From positions 1 to 64,000 of the forward strand of contig JBMHDM010000031.1 of NCBI GenBank assembly GCA_049889395.1: a stretch of DNA of 64,000 nt, read 5' to 3'. Below the pieces are notes generated by a model that ran no database searches, was not told the origin of the DNA, and was given only the letters and a program-made list of their open reading frames with translations. The translations under genes were made by a program, and so were the position numbers. Of the stretch, positions 1 to 9,936 are shown piece after piece. The DNA comes from UBA3537 sp049889395 (GTDB lineage: Bacteria > Bacteroidota > Bacteroidia > Flavobacteriales > Flavobacteriaceae). The number at the start of each line of letters is the position of its first letter. Within the stretch, counting starts at the first letter, position 1.

Positions 1-3000
1 AATCAAAAACGCCAGACCCACCAGAAATATCGGCTGTTATACTACCGCTATTGGCGCCAAAACAATCGATATTAAATCCATTAAAACTGGAGAAGGAGTC
101 AGAAATCACAATCGCGTCAACGGTTTGATTTACAGTATAGATAGGGGATACAAACTCACAGCCATTGGCATCTAGTACTTTTAAAATATAATTGCCTTGA
201 CATGCATTAATGAGTCGAGTTGGATTATCTACATTGATCAGCGGACCAAAATCAAAAACACCAGAACCTGGGGTTGTTTCAGTATACCATTCCACTAGGC
301 TGTATGGCGCTGTACCACCTGTTGTACTCAATTCTATACTGCCGTCACAAGGTTGGGAATTAACATTATTACAAGAGATATCTGTCAGGGAAATTAAAGT
401 AAAATCAACAGGCTCAGGAGGACTAATTTCATACTGATAGACGTAACTGCAATTTGAAGCATCAGTAATTGTTAATTCATAAATTCCAGGACAAAGACCA
501 TATAAATCTTCGGCAGAGGAGTTGGCAATGGGGTTTCCCTCAAGCGAAACCCAACTGTAACTAAACGGCGCCATCCCAACTGGACTTATCTCGATACTGC
601 CCACACATAAAGGTTGAGAATAGCTACACGTCACATTAGTAATAACCTCATTTATTTCTGGCGATGGAGAAACGTTAATGGTGACATTAAAAGGTTCTCC
701 AGCGCATTGAATTGTTGTTGGATCAGAGGCTAAATAATAATTTGGGGTAACCGAGTAAATTGCGGTTTGAATTGAAGTTGTTTGATTCTCTAAAACTCCG
801 GAATTAAAAGTTACTTCATCGGTTCCGATTGATCCACCCGAAAGACCACTTGTTAGAGTTGGTGATGACCACGAGTATCGAGTAACCTCAGGAACAATTG
901 TATTTAGGTCTGGCTCTAGTCCATTTTGAGGGACAAGCGTGTAGGCGGTGTTGTCACAAATATCTGTCAAAACATCTGGAATGAAAGGCTTAGGCTCAAT
1001 GCTAATTACAACATCAAAAGAAGGGCCGATACATCCATCAGCTTCCGGAGTAACAGTGTACGTGATTTGTTGAACTTGATTGGTGGTGTTTTCTAATGTT
1101 TGAGCTATAACGTCTACAGGCGTACTTTGATCAGACCAACCAATCAAATCAGAATTTGGTTCAGAAACAACCCATGTGTATTGAGTTCCAAATGGAATTA
1201 TGGTTGATGCTGTTGGAACACCATCTTCGGGGGCGATTACAAATTGATCTGTACTACATTGTGTTTGTTGTATCTCTGGCCCCGTCTCAATAAAAGGTCT
1301 TGGCTTAACACTCACCTCTACAGTAAAAGGAGAACCATCACAACCTGAGGAACTTGGAACGACATTGTAAACAAGCGTTTGAGTGACAGAACTCATATTT
1401 TGAAGCGTTTGACTAATTTGGTTCTGAGGGGTTAACTCATTAAATTCTCCTATAACATTTGGATTATCTACAACAGTCCAAGTAAATGTTGTACCAGCGG
1501 GAATAATATTATTTGAATCTGGAAAACCTGTTTGTGGCTCAACCACAATGCTGTCTTCGCTACAAATAGGCTCAAGTACTATATCATTAACAAAGGGACT
1601 GGGACCTACAGTTACCTCAACTTGAAACGGTAGTCCCGGACAAGAATCAGAAATTGGAATTACCTCATAAACAATTGTTTTAATTTGATCGGTTAAATTA
1701 ACTAAAGTTTGAGTCATAATAGAAACTGGCGAGGTTTGATTACTAAATCCAGATAAATCCGCTAAATCTGCTCCAGCCAAAACTGTCCATGTATAAAGTG
1801 TATTGGAAGGGACAATCTCATTTGGCGAATCGTCGATTGGCTCTACCACAAATGAATTTCCACTGCACAACTCAATGGTTTTATTTTCAATGACAGGCTT
1901 TGGATCGACCGTCACCATTAACTCAAATGATGCACCCTCACAACCAGAAACAGATGTAGGTGTTACATTGTAAATAACATTTTGTGGGGTATTAGTTAAA
2001 TTAATTAAAGTTTGGCTGATACTATTTTGTTCGACGGTTTCATTAGACTGACCGATTACGTTTGGATTGTTTTGAACAACCCAAGTAAAGGTTGTATTTT
2101 CCGGAACTATGGTAGAAGCTGTTGGAAGACCATTTTCTGGTAAAATATTAAAAGTTTCCTCACTACAAATAGTGGCTTGAGTGTTAGAAATTTCTGGAGT
2201 AGGGTTTACTACAGTGGTGAAAACATAGGGGTCTCCTGGACAATTATCAAAATAAGGTGTTATGGTGTATACTAACTCTTCAGCAACATTTGATGCGTTA
2301 AATATAGCTTCACCAACAATAGGATCTGAAATGGAGATGGGTCCGCCTGCCGCTGTGTAACCACTTAAATTGGAACCAGCACTTGTAACTTGCCATTCAT
2401 ATGAAATGGAAGTGTTGGATTGGGTAGGGGATGTCACAAAAATATCTTCAAATGTAGATTGGCTACATATTATTTGATCATCAATAGGATTGATTTGAGC
2501 CGTTGGATTAATTGTAATAGTATAGATGGCATCAGGTCCAGGACATTCAGCATCTCCTGTTGTTGTTGCTATCGCTGTAAACACTAAATCAATGGGCGCA
2601 TTGGTCGTGTTCTCCAAATTAAAGGACGGAATGATGCCATCACCCTGCTCATCTCCAGTCTCAAAACCAACAAGTCCAACTGGCGTATTTCTGGTCCATT
2701 GAAAGTTGACATCCGAAGTTGTAGAATTTAAAGACACCACAGCACTAGAATCGTTATTACACAACACTTGGTCTTGTTGATCAAATACAACTTGTGGACT
2801 TGGATTGATGGTAATACTAAAGCTAACAGGATCTCCTCCACAACCTTCAGCTGTTGGCACAACCTCATAGTCAAGAATGTAGGGTTCAGCTAAACCATTT
2901 ATTAGCGTCATTTGTGGTAAATCTCCTGTTCCGCTAATGTTAGTTTCAAATCCACTAATCTCATTTGGTATATTGGTGTTTACCAAAGTATATTCAAAAC

Positions 3001-6000
3001 CTGTCCCGACAACACTGGAAGAAAAAACCACTGAAGCAGACGCCTCTCCACTACATATTTCTTGAGTTGAAGGCGTGGCATTATCAACTTGGGGGTTTGG
3101 TAAAACATTAACAACAATGTTAAATGTAGAACCAACACATGAGCCACTTTGTGGCGTTACCGAATAATTGATAGATTGAGGTTCGCTTGTTGTGTTAACT
3201 AAAGCTTGAGTAATTGGTGTTTGCGCATTGGATTCATCTGACCATCCCGTCAAATTCGAATTCCCTAAAGTTGTCCACGTATACAAAGTATTTTCTGGAA
3301 CTATCTCATTTGGGAGATTATTTTGAGGTTCGATCTCAAAAAATTCCCCGCTACAAATTTCCTCTGATTTATCTGATATGAATGGAACCGGATCAAGGTT
3401 GACTGTTATGGAGAACGTTTCGCCTTGACAGCCCAAGCTTGATACAGGAGTCAATTGATATACTACCGATTGTTGAGTGTGATTTAAATTCGTTAACGTT
3501 TGAGAAAATTGATTCAAACCGCTAGTATTTAACGTTTCGCCCATTACATTTGGATTGTCAACAAACGTCCAAGTGTAAGTTGTGTTTTCTGGAACTATAT
3601 CACTTGATCCAGTACCATCACCCGAGGGGCTGAACTCTATCAATTCTGATGAACATGTGCTGATAAGCTTATCGGAAACTGCTGGAGTAGGATTTACAGT
3701 AACCGTGACATCAAATGTCTCACCAGTACAATTTCCAATGGTCTGTGAAGTTGGAGTTATTGTATAAACAATTTGCTGCGGTACATTTGTAGTGTTAACT
3801 AGAGTTTGTGAAATTTCAGCTTGATTGGAATTGTTAGACCAGCCGGTTAGATTAGAGTTCCCTGTTGTGATCCAAGAGTACTGCATTGGAAGCGGGACAA
3901 TATCGTCAGAATTTAAACCGCCGCCCTCTGTTGGGGAAACCACAAAGGCCTCATTAGAGCAAATCGTTGTGCTGACGTCACCAATGGAAGGTATTTCGCC
4001 CACGTTGACTTGGGCACACTGAGAGATTATCGAACCGCATCCGCCATCAGAAAAATTTAGCACAACAAAATAATTGATTGAACCAACTGCATCACTCGGA
4101 GGGGTATAACTACTAAATGTAGCTCCAGTAATAGGATTACTTAAATCTGTTGTATCACAAGACAAAGAAGAATACCACTGATAGGTTGGCGCTCCTACAC
4201 CATTGCTGTAATCCACTTCTAAAATTGTTGTTGCACCATCTAAACACACCGTTTGTTCGGGCAGAGGTTGCACACTAACAGTGGGGGCTTCGTTAACGAT
4301 CACTTCAGACATGGTACTTGTAGCCTCACAACCAGAAGCATCTGTCGTTACAACCACATAATAGTTAAATAATCCTACAACATCTGTGGGTGGTGTGAAA
4401 ATTGTGTTTGTTGCACCAGAAATCGGCAAGTTAGATGGGCTCTCGTACCACTGATAGGAGTACGCTCCTGTTCCTCCGCTTACATTGGCCTCTAGAGCTG
4501 TGGGAGATGTACCTTCACAAATCACCTGAGTCGGAATTAAAGTTTCAATAACTGGGTTGTCTACAACTTCTACAGTTATTGTTGAACTAATCGCCTGATT
4601 ACATCCACTACCATCAAAATCTACAATAGCTACATAATAAAAGGTTCCAACATTATCAAAGACACCTGGGTTAAAGCTAGGTGCGTTTGAAGAATTAATA
4701 TCTTGACTTATTGGAATTCCAGCAACATCTGAAATCCACCACTGGTAAGTTGCTGTCCCTACACCCCCACTAGTCTCAACTTCAATATCATCGATTGTAC
4801 CACCCACGCAAATTGGTGTTGGATTGTTTGAAGTTACAGTGATTTCAGGGTTTTGAACAACAGAAACAGAAGCACAATCAGAAATTATTTCACCACAACC
4901 GCCATCTTGGAAAGACAATACGACAAAATAATTGATTGAACCCACTGCATCACTTGGTGGGGTAAAACTACTGGCCGTAGCATTAGCAATTGGATTACTC
5001 AAATCCGTAGTGTCACATGAACTAGAAGAATACCATTGATAATTTGGAGTTCCAACCCCATTGGCGTATTCTACCTCTAAAGAGGTTATTGCACCATCCA
5101 AACAAACGCTTTGTTCTGCTAAAGGTTGTAGATTTATTGTTGGCGTTTCATTAACAATAACTTCAGCAAGCGCGCTTATCGATTCGCATCCCGAAGCTTC
5201 AGTGGTCACAATATAATAATAACTGAATGTTCCAACCACATCAGTTGGTGGCGTGAATATTGAGTTCGTTGCACCAGCAATTGGCAGGTCAGACGGGCTT
5301 TCATACCACTGGTAACTGTAGTCTCCAGTACCCTCACTAGCACTTCCAATTAAATTTTGTGGTATTGTATTTTTACAAATTATTTGAGTGGGTAGCGGAT
5401 CTGTGATGATTGGATCAGATACCACCACTACTTCGGCGAGATCTGAAAAAATCCCCCCACAGCCGTCTCCAGACGGAAATGAAATACTAACCCAATAATA
5501 ATAACTTCCTGAAGTGTCAAAAATACCTGGATCTAGGATCGGCGAGTTGGAATCACTGATCGCTGTTCCACCGTAAGAATTTACAGTATTCACATACCAT
5601 TGATATTCAGGTGTCCCACTGCCGCCATTGTAGGACACTGAAATAGAATTTTCTGCTATAATACCACCAACGCAAATACTTTGTGTGGGTTCTGGATTGG
5701 CAGAAATGGAAGGGGGATTTTCAACTGTAATTTGAACAGTAGGTGTTGTTGCATTCTCACAGATTGGGGGGCTAAATGCTAATACACAGAAATAATAAAA
5801 TGTCCCAATGGTATCCGAGGGTGGCGTAAAGCTACTAGTCGTTGCACCACTAATTAGAGTTGCACCGGTTAAATCTGTTGAATCTTGTGTATTGTAATAC
5901 CATTGATAACTTACAGCATCAAAATTACCGACATAATTATAATCAACAACAAGAGATTCAAAATTTCCATTTAAACAAAGAGATTGAGACTCTGGTGGGC

Positions 6001-9000
6001 TTATTGTAACTATTGGGGATGGGTTCACTGTAAGTGAAAACGGAACCGTGTTTCCTACACATCCTGCGTAGCTTACTGTTAAATTGTAATCCAGCGTAAT
6101 GGAAACATTTCCACTATTTTGGATAACGTTTCCTAGTAGTTCACCAGATCCGTTTGGAGTGGGGAAACCAGAAATTTCAGAGGGAATATTCGTCGATATG
6201 AGTTCCCAAGAGTATGAAACATCACTTATGTTGGAGTTATAAATTGGTGTCTCAAATGCCGTTCCTCCACAAATTGTTTGTGAATCGACTGCATCCATAA
6301 TTGGCCTCGGATTAACCGTAATGGTAAAAGTCTCTGGAGTACCATCACAATCAACACCACCATTGCTGAAAGTTGGAGTTACTGTTACTGTGGCTATTAT
6401 TGGAGAAGTTCCTGTATTAACTGCCGTAAAACTCGGAATATTGCCCGTCCCAGTCGTTGGACTGAGTCCAACTCCTGTATCTATACTCCAATCATAGGTT
6501 GTCGAACCACCTGTGTTTTGTGTGCTGAAAATAATTTCAGACTGAACTTCTTCGTGACACAGCACCAAGTCTACTGGATCGTCTACTTGTGCAGATGGAT
6601 TTATCGTGATGGTAAAAGTCTCTGGAATACCATCACAAGATGTGGAACCGCTAGTTATAGTTGGGGTTACTGTGATGGTTGCCGTTATCGGAAAAGTTTC
6701 CAGATTATTTGCTGTGAAAGAAGGAATTTCATCAACTCCACTTGCAGCTAAACCAATGGCTATATTATCATTGGTCCAACTAAATGTAGTCCCTGGTTCT
6801 GATGTTGAAAATAAAATAATATTGGTATTTTCATTATTACAAAAAATCACATCATTTAAAGGATTTACCTGACCAATAGGAATAACCTCGACAGTAGCCA
6901 AGTCAAAATTATTGGAGCAAGGGCCTGGGGGATCATCCGTTGTTAGTGTAAAAGTAATATTGCCTGTAAAATCTGTGGTCGGGGTAAAAGTTGCATTCAA
7001 ATCGGTTTCATCTGAAAATGTTCCTGGAACATCCGCACTCCAAGTTCCTGATGAAGCAGCACCACCTAGAATTCCAGCCAACTGAATGGGTATATTAATA
7101 CAAAAAGGATCATAAACACCTGCATCTGAGGTAGCCTGAAGCTGAACGTCTACTTCGACAACTTCGGAAACAGACGGACAAGGACCAAAAGGATCTTCAG
7201 AAGTTAGTGTTAGGATTACGCTTCCCACATAATCTGTTGGTGGTGTGTAAATCGCTGACAAATCGTTGGCACTGGGAGAAAATGACCCCCCAGGAATTGA
7301 TGAGGACCAACTTCCTGTTGTTGCACCACCATTAATTGTTCCATTGAGTGAAATTTCAGAATTGACACACACACTGCTAGGACCACTAGCAGTAACTAAT
7401 ACCTGAGAATAAACTTCTATGGAACTTGATAAAATATTGGCCCCACACTCATTGGTGAGTGTTAAAGAATAAGGGTATATGCCTGGTTCAGAGAATGATA
7501 TCGTAGGATTTAATAAATTAGTGTCATTGATTACCAGATCTTCAGATCCCTGAAAATCCCATGAAAATGAAGTTTCCTGATCTGCATAACAATCAAAAAG
7601 TTCCAAATCAAAAGTAAAGTTCTCCTGTTCACAAAGTTCAACAGCGGGTAGTATTGTTTGAGGTTTATCTTTTATAATTAAGGTTTTTGTTATTGAATCT
7701 GGTTCGCATACCGTTTCGCCGGAAGCAGTGTCCAGACTAACAGTCAAAGTGATCTCGTAAACACCTGGGGTATTAAACTGAAATTCTGGTTGAAAAGAAG
7801 ATGCGTTTCCGCTCAAAAATTCCCAATTGGGTGAGCTGGTTAATGGACAGTTTTCCGGATTTTCAAATGAAACATCCCATTGGTAAATATTGGAATTGTC
7901 ACAAGCCGTTTGACTAGAATTATTTGTGGTAAGAACATTTTGGGGGCCACAAACCGAATAAGTACTGAGTTCGAAATCAGCAATGACCTCTGGAGTCACA
8001 CAAATAACCTCCGTGTACGACGAAATACCACATCGATTACTTTGACCTGCAGAACCTGCAAAAAGAGTAACTTCATAATTACCTGGTTGTAAAAACGTGA
8101 TATCAATAGAAGTAGAAGCACTAGCAAACCAAGATGAAGCAGACTCCGCATTAGGATCGATACCCGTTGGTACAAAGCCCATATTTCCTATCACTGTAGC
8201 GTACGGATTCGGATCAATACTACCATTTGAACCCGAGGTTAAAATCGAACCGTTTGGCGCCTCAATTTGCCAAAATCTTTTGTATGAATCATCACATTCA
8301 CCGCTTGTAATATTAGATCCTGGTGTAGTGGTATCGTTAACAGTAAGTGTAACATCTTGACAAATGGTATTATTAGTGGGATTTGGAACGAACTCAAATT
8401 GGGCTTCTGGGCCACTTTCGATGTAAATTGGTGCAAATCCATTAGTGGATTGCCCGCATGCATTTTCTGCTGTAATTGAAATTTCAAATGAATTTGGATA
8501 AGGGGTATCATTGAATACCACATCATTTTGACCACAAGAAACACTACTGTAGTAGTGGGTGTAAGTTGCTGGAGGCGGATGATTGAAAACTACAGGGTCT
8601 GAGCCATCACTAACTTCAATGGTGTAAAGCGTCCCCGGACCATTTTGAGCACCTGGTGTAATTTCATATTCTACAAAACCTGATGTACACAAAATTGGAA
8701 CGCCATCGTTGCTAATTGAGGCTGTTGGAGGAGCACCAATATACAACTCAAAATTTGATTCAAAAAAACAGGATCCTTCTTGAATCACATAGTTGATTTG
8801 ATAATAGCCTGGATCACTAAAATAATATTCAATAAGTGGATTGTTTTCTCCAGTGAATGAGGCGATAAGATCAGATCCAGTGGTGAGTGTATGAAGAGAG
8901 TTAGGCGATGTATTTGTAGACGTTGTTTCAAAAGAAAATGTTGCACCTGCTTGGGCCGTAGAGCACCAAGTAAAATAATCAACGCCATTAAACATCGATT

Positions 9001-9442
9001 GACCCCAGTTATCTACAGCTATTTCAGGTTCAATTTCAGTTGATTCATCTACATTAACGGTCAATTCGGAAATCACCCCGTCAATATCTAAAGATACAAT
9101 GTATGATCCCGCAGAATCGAAGGTAACATTATGAGGGCCAGGTGTATCGGCCGATGTAAAACTACCGCCAGGAAAACTCCAACTGTAAATTGCTCCTGGG
9201 GGCACATCAGTTGAGGTATCTGTGAATAAAACTGTAGCGCCTTCACAAATTAAAATTTGTCCATCGTTATCATCATCCGATGGAGTAGTAGAAAAACTAA
9301 CTTGTAAATTAAAAATAAAATTGTTGTATCCCCAAGAATTATTTGATAGAGCTGTTATAAACAACAAAACCAAGAGACTACCAGAAACTAAATATTTTTG
9401 GAAGTTAAAAATTGATTTGAGAAGTGTAAAAATCAAGTTCAT
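1..9442 (-). CDS. Giant SprB/PKD-repeat surface protein (3' end off window)
   Basis: The frame starts at ATG 9442 and is open at every point checked down to base 1, giving at least 3,147 residues without a stop. A hydrophobic segment near residues 18-38 is a probable signal peptide. A PKD-like domain follows (about residues 60-115), then mixed PKD/Ig-like domains. About seven QYQWY-type Ig-like repeats occupy roughly residues 1147-1814, and about ten PKD-like repeats ending in TVTVNPxP-type strands occupy 1818-2918. From about residue 2930 there are SprB-type repeats (VTC, ISC and IDC followed by GSI and GG). Families of this kind are T9SS-exported adhesins or gliding-motility surface proteins; the C-terminal sorting domain would lie off the left edge and is not seen. 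The function as a gliding adhesin is inference. A TAAATTTA box at 9460-9467 is a plausible -7 element. Confidence 0.85.
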   Translation of the reverse strand, partial: MNLIFTLLKSIFNFQKYLVSGSLLVLLFITALSNNSWGYNNFIFNLQVSFSTTPSDDDNDGQILICEGATVLFTDTSTDVPPGAIYSWSFPGGSFTSADTPGPHNVTFDSAGSYIVSLDIDGVISELTVNVDESTEIEPEIAVDNWGQSMFNGVDYFTWCSTAQAGATFSFETTSTNTSPNSLHTLTTGSDLIASFTGENNPLIEYYFSDPGYYQINYVIQEGSCFFESNFELYIGAPPTASISNDGVPILCTSGFVEYEITPGAQNGPGTLYTIEVSDGSDPVVFNHPPPATYTHYYSSVSCGQNDVVFNDTPYPNSFEISITAENACGQSTNGFAPIYIESGPEAQFEFVPNPTNNTICQDVTLTVNDTTTPGSNITSGECDDSYKRFWQIEAPNGSILTSGSNGSIDPNPYATVIGNMGFVPTGIDPNAESASSWFASASTSIDITFLQPGNYEVTLFAGSAGQSNRCGISSYTEVICVTPEVIADFELSTYSVCGPQNVLTTNNSSQTACDNSNIYQWDVSFENPENCPLTSSPNWEFLSGNASSFQPEFQFNTPGVYEITLTVSLDTASGETVCEPDSITKTLIIKDKPQTILPAVELCEQENFTFDLELFDCYADQETSFSWDFQGSEDLVINDTNLLNPTISFSEPGIYPYSLTLTNECGANILSSSIEVYSQVLVTASGPSSVCVNSEISLNGTINGGATTGSWSSSIPGGSFSPSANDLSAIYTPPTDYVGSVILTLTSEDPFGPCPSVSEVVEVDVQLQATSDAGVYDPFCINIPIQLAGILGGAASSGTWSADVPGTFSDETDLNATFTPTTDFTGNITFTLTTDDPPGPCSNNFDLATVEVIPIGQVNPLNDVIFCNNENTNIILFSTSEPGTTFSWTNDNIAIGLAASGVDEIPSFTANNLETFPITATITVTPTITSGSTSCDGIPETFTITINPSAQVDDPVDLVLCHEEVQSEIIFSTQNTGGSTTYDWSIDTGVGLSPTTGTGNIPSFTAVNTGTSPIIATVTVTPTFSNGGVDCDGTPETFTITVNPRPIMDAVDSQTICGGTAFETPIYNSNISDVSYSWELISTNIPSEISGFPTPNGSGELLGNVIQNSGNVSITLDYNLTVSYAGCVGNTVPFSLTVNPSPIVTISPPESQSLCLNGNFESLVVDYNYVGNFDAVSYQWYYNTQDSTDLTGATLISGATTSSFTPPSDTIGTFYYFCVLAFSPPICENATTPTVQITVENPPSISANPEPTQSICVGGIIAENSISVSYNGGSGTPEYQWYVNTVNSYGGTAISDSNSPILDPGIFDTSGSYYYWVSISFPSGDGCGGIFSDLAEVVVVSDPIITDPLPTQIICKNTIPQNLIGSASEGTGDYSYQWYESPSDLPIAGATNSIFTPPTDVVGTFSYYYIVTTEASGCESISALAEVIVNETPTINLQPLAEQSVCLDGAITSLEVEYANGVGTPNYQWYSSSSCDTTDLSNPIANATASSFTPPSDAVGSINYFVVLSFQDGGCGEIISDCASVSVVQNPEITVTSNNPTPICVGGTIDDIEVETSGGVGTATYQWWISDVAGIPISQDINSSNAPSFNPGVFDNVGTFYYVAIVDFDGSGCNQAISSTITVEVVDNPVIETLIPTQVICEGTSPTALEANVSGGTGAYSYQWYESPSNLPISGATNTIFTPPTDVVGLFNYYVVVTTDASGCEATSTMSEVIVNEAPTVSVQPLPEQTVCLDGATTILEVDYSNGVGAPTYQWYSSLSCDTTDLSNPITGATFSSYTPPSDAVGSINYFVVLNFSDGGCGSIISQCAQVNVGEIPSIGDVSTTICSNEAFVVSPTEGGGLNSDDIVPLPMQYSWITTGNSNLTGWSNNSNQAEISQTLVNTTNVPQQIVYTITPTSQTIGNCTGETFDVTVTVNPTPAVSDKLISTCSSELIEFSPSGDGTGSSDIVPENTTYTWTFVDNPNVMGETLNTSGLNQFSQTLTNLNHTQQSVVYQLTPVSSLGCQGETFSITVNLDPVPFISDKSEEICSGEFFEIEPQNNLPNEIVPENTLYTWTTLGNSNLTGWSDESNAQTPITQALVNTTSEPQSINYSVTPQSGSCVGSTFNIVVNVLPNPQVDNATPSTQEICSGEASASVVFSSSVVGTGFEYTLVNTNIPNEISGFETNISGTGDLPQMTLINGLAEPYILDYEVVPTAEGCGGDPVSFSITINPSPQVVFDQQDQVLCNNDSSAVVSLNSTTSDVNFQWTRNTPVGLVGFETGDEQGDGIIPSFNLENTTNAPIDLVFTAIATTTGDAECPGPDAIYTITINPTAQINPIDDQIICSQSTFEDIFVTSPTQSNTSISYEWQVTSAGSNLSGYTAAGGPISISDPIVGEAIFNASNVAEELVYTITPYFDNCPGDPYVFTTVVNPTPEISNTQATICSEETFNILPENGLPTASTIVPENTTFTWVVQNNPNVIGQSNETVEQNSISQTLINLTNTPQNVIYNVTPTSVSGCEGASFELMVTVDPKPVIENKTIELCSGNSFVVEPIDDSPNEIVPSNTLYTWTVLAGADLADLSGFSNQTSPVSIMTQTLVNLTDQIKTIVYEVIPISDSCPGLPFQVEVTVGPSPFVNDIVLEPICSEDSIVVEPQTGFPDSNNIIPAGTTFTWTVVDNPNVIGEFNELTPQNQISQTLQNMSSVTQTLVYNVVPSSSGCDGSPFTVEVSVKPRPFIETGPEIQQTQCSTDQFVIAPEDGVPTASTIIPFGTQYTWVVSEPNSDLIGWSDQSTPVDVIAQTLENTTNQVQQITYTVTPEADGCIGPSFDVVISIEPKPFIPDVLTDICDNTAYTLVPQNGLEPDLNTIVPEVTRYSWSSPTLTSGLSGGSIGTDEVTFNSGVLENQTTSIQTAIYSVTPNYYLASDPTTIQCAGEPFNVTINVSPSPEINEVITNVTCSYSQPLCVGSIEISPVGMAPFSYSWVSLEGNPIANSSAEDLYGLCPGIYELTITDASNCSYVYQYEISPPEPVDFTLISLTDISCNNVNSQPCDGSIELSTTGGTAPYSLVEWYTETTPGSGVFDFGPLINVDNPTRLINACQGNYILKVLDANGCEFVSPIYTVNQTVDAIVISDSFSSFNGFNIDCFGANSGSITADISGGSGVFD
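690..3990 (-). repeat. Tandem PKD-like repeats of two alternating subtypes
   Basis: About ten to eleven domains of roughly 100 residues each contain a CSxExF-like start, a YTWT core strand and a terminal TVTVNPxP-like strand. Two subtypes recur: one with NPNVxG after the TW strand (near 3560, 2080, 1480) and one with LTGWS or LSG (near 3830, 3240, 2370, 1780, 1160). They alternate over much of the stretch with a period of about 600 bases. This is protein-level repetition inside the giant gene; DNA identity between units is incomplete. Confidence 0.65.
4000..6000 (-). repeat. Higher-order Ig-like repeats, A-C-B-A-C-B-A order, period about 860 bp
   Basis: Within the giant gene, seven domains of about 90-100 residues fall into three sequence types. 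Type A carries CDTTDLSNPI-like motifs (about 5720-6000, 4860-5150, 4000-4290). Type B carries YESPSxLPI (about 5150-5410, 4290-4560). Type C is the remaining form (about 5410-5720, 4560-4860). Equivalent positions in successive copies are separated by about 860 bases. Copies are similar but not identical in DNA, so this is an old or diversified expansion rather than a recent exact duplication. Boundaries are approximate because they were read by eye. Confidence 0.7.
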
Positions 9443-9459
9443 AATGGATATTAGTTGTA

Positions 9460-9467
9460 TAAATTTA
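9460..9467 (-). promoter_or_regulatory. Candidate promoter of the giant repeat-protein gene
   Basis: On the minus strand a TAAATTTA box (close to TAnnTTTG) lies 17 bases upstream of the ATG at 9442. A TTTG that could serve as -33 element lies at 9487-9484, with 16 bases between. The last base of the -7 box deviates from consensus, so this is a weak call. Confidence 0.35.
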
Positions 9468-9516
9468 TGAAAATTTAAATAAACAAATAAATGTTCAAAA
9501 ATTGAGCCAAAAAATA

Positions 9517-9849
9517 CTAATAAAGCATGTGCTTCATAGATTTAGTGATCCATCCCGCCCGACTTTTATACTCCACGAAGTAAATAATTAAATCTGCCTG
9601 GCTTTTGTAATCCACAAAATATATACTTTTCTCTGATCGGCTTTGATAATCAGTGAAAAACCACAACCCTTTGTTCCCTTTGGCTTGACTACTGTAATCC
9701 ACTTTGAATACCTTTAAGTCGGCTTGACTTTCATATTCAGCCACAAAAACTTTGAGATCCGCTCGACTAGCGTATTCTTCAGAAAAAATGACTTGAGCGT
9801 CCAAAAAATTGACTAAGAGGATAAAAATTATTAAAACTAATTGTTTCAT
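9517..9849 (-). CDS. Small secreted repeat protein, DUF6150 / septoil-knot type
   Basis: The 110-residue product begins with a hydrophobic signal peptide (residues 1-19, ending in LDAQ). The mature part consists almost entirely of a repeated Y-x-S-[QR]-[AS] unit with Tyr at residues 26, 39, 52, 68, 81 and 94, that is, spacings of 13, 13, 16, 13 and 13. Units typically continue as ADLKVF or SIYFVD. From memory, this pattern matches the Bacteroidota family once called DUF6150 and renamed for a predicted 7(1) septoil protein knot. No biochemical function is known to me. It lies alone between the giant protein and the nuclease. Family membership is probable; the knot is a structural prediction, not something the sequence shows. 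Confidence 0.75.
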   Translation of the reverse strand: MKQLVLIIFILLVNFLDAQVIFSEEYASRADLKVFVAEYESQADLKVFKVDYSSQAKGNKGLWFFTDYQSRSEKSIYFVDYKSQADLIIYFVEYKSRAGWITKSMKHMLY

Positions 9850-9936
9850 AATAATACAGTTATATGAAACAAATTTAATTTAAAATACATGAAAAACTGG
9901 TACAGCTTTGATACAATTAAGACATAATTAATTGGA

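Noticed and set aside
6518..6872. Plus-strand reading frames inside the giant repeat gene
   Set aside because: They are antisense to the continuous minus-strand repeat frame and encode no recognisable protein. The same holds for frames at 210-437, 3582-4022, 7880-8360 and 9222-9470.
8239..8988. Two minus-strand frames within the giant gene
   Set aside because: They are out of frame with the repeat protein, which reads through this region with PKD/Ig-like sequence.
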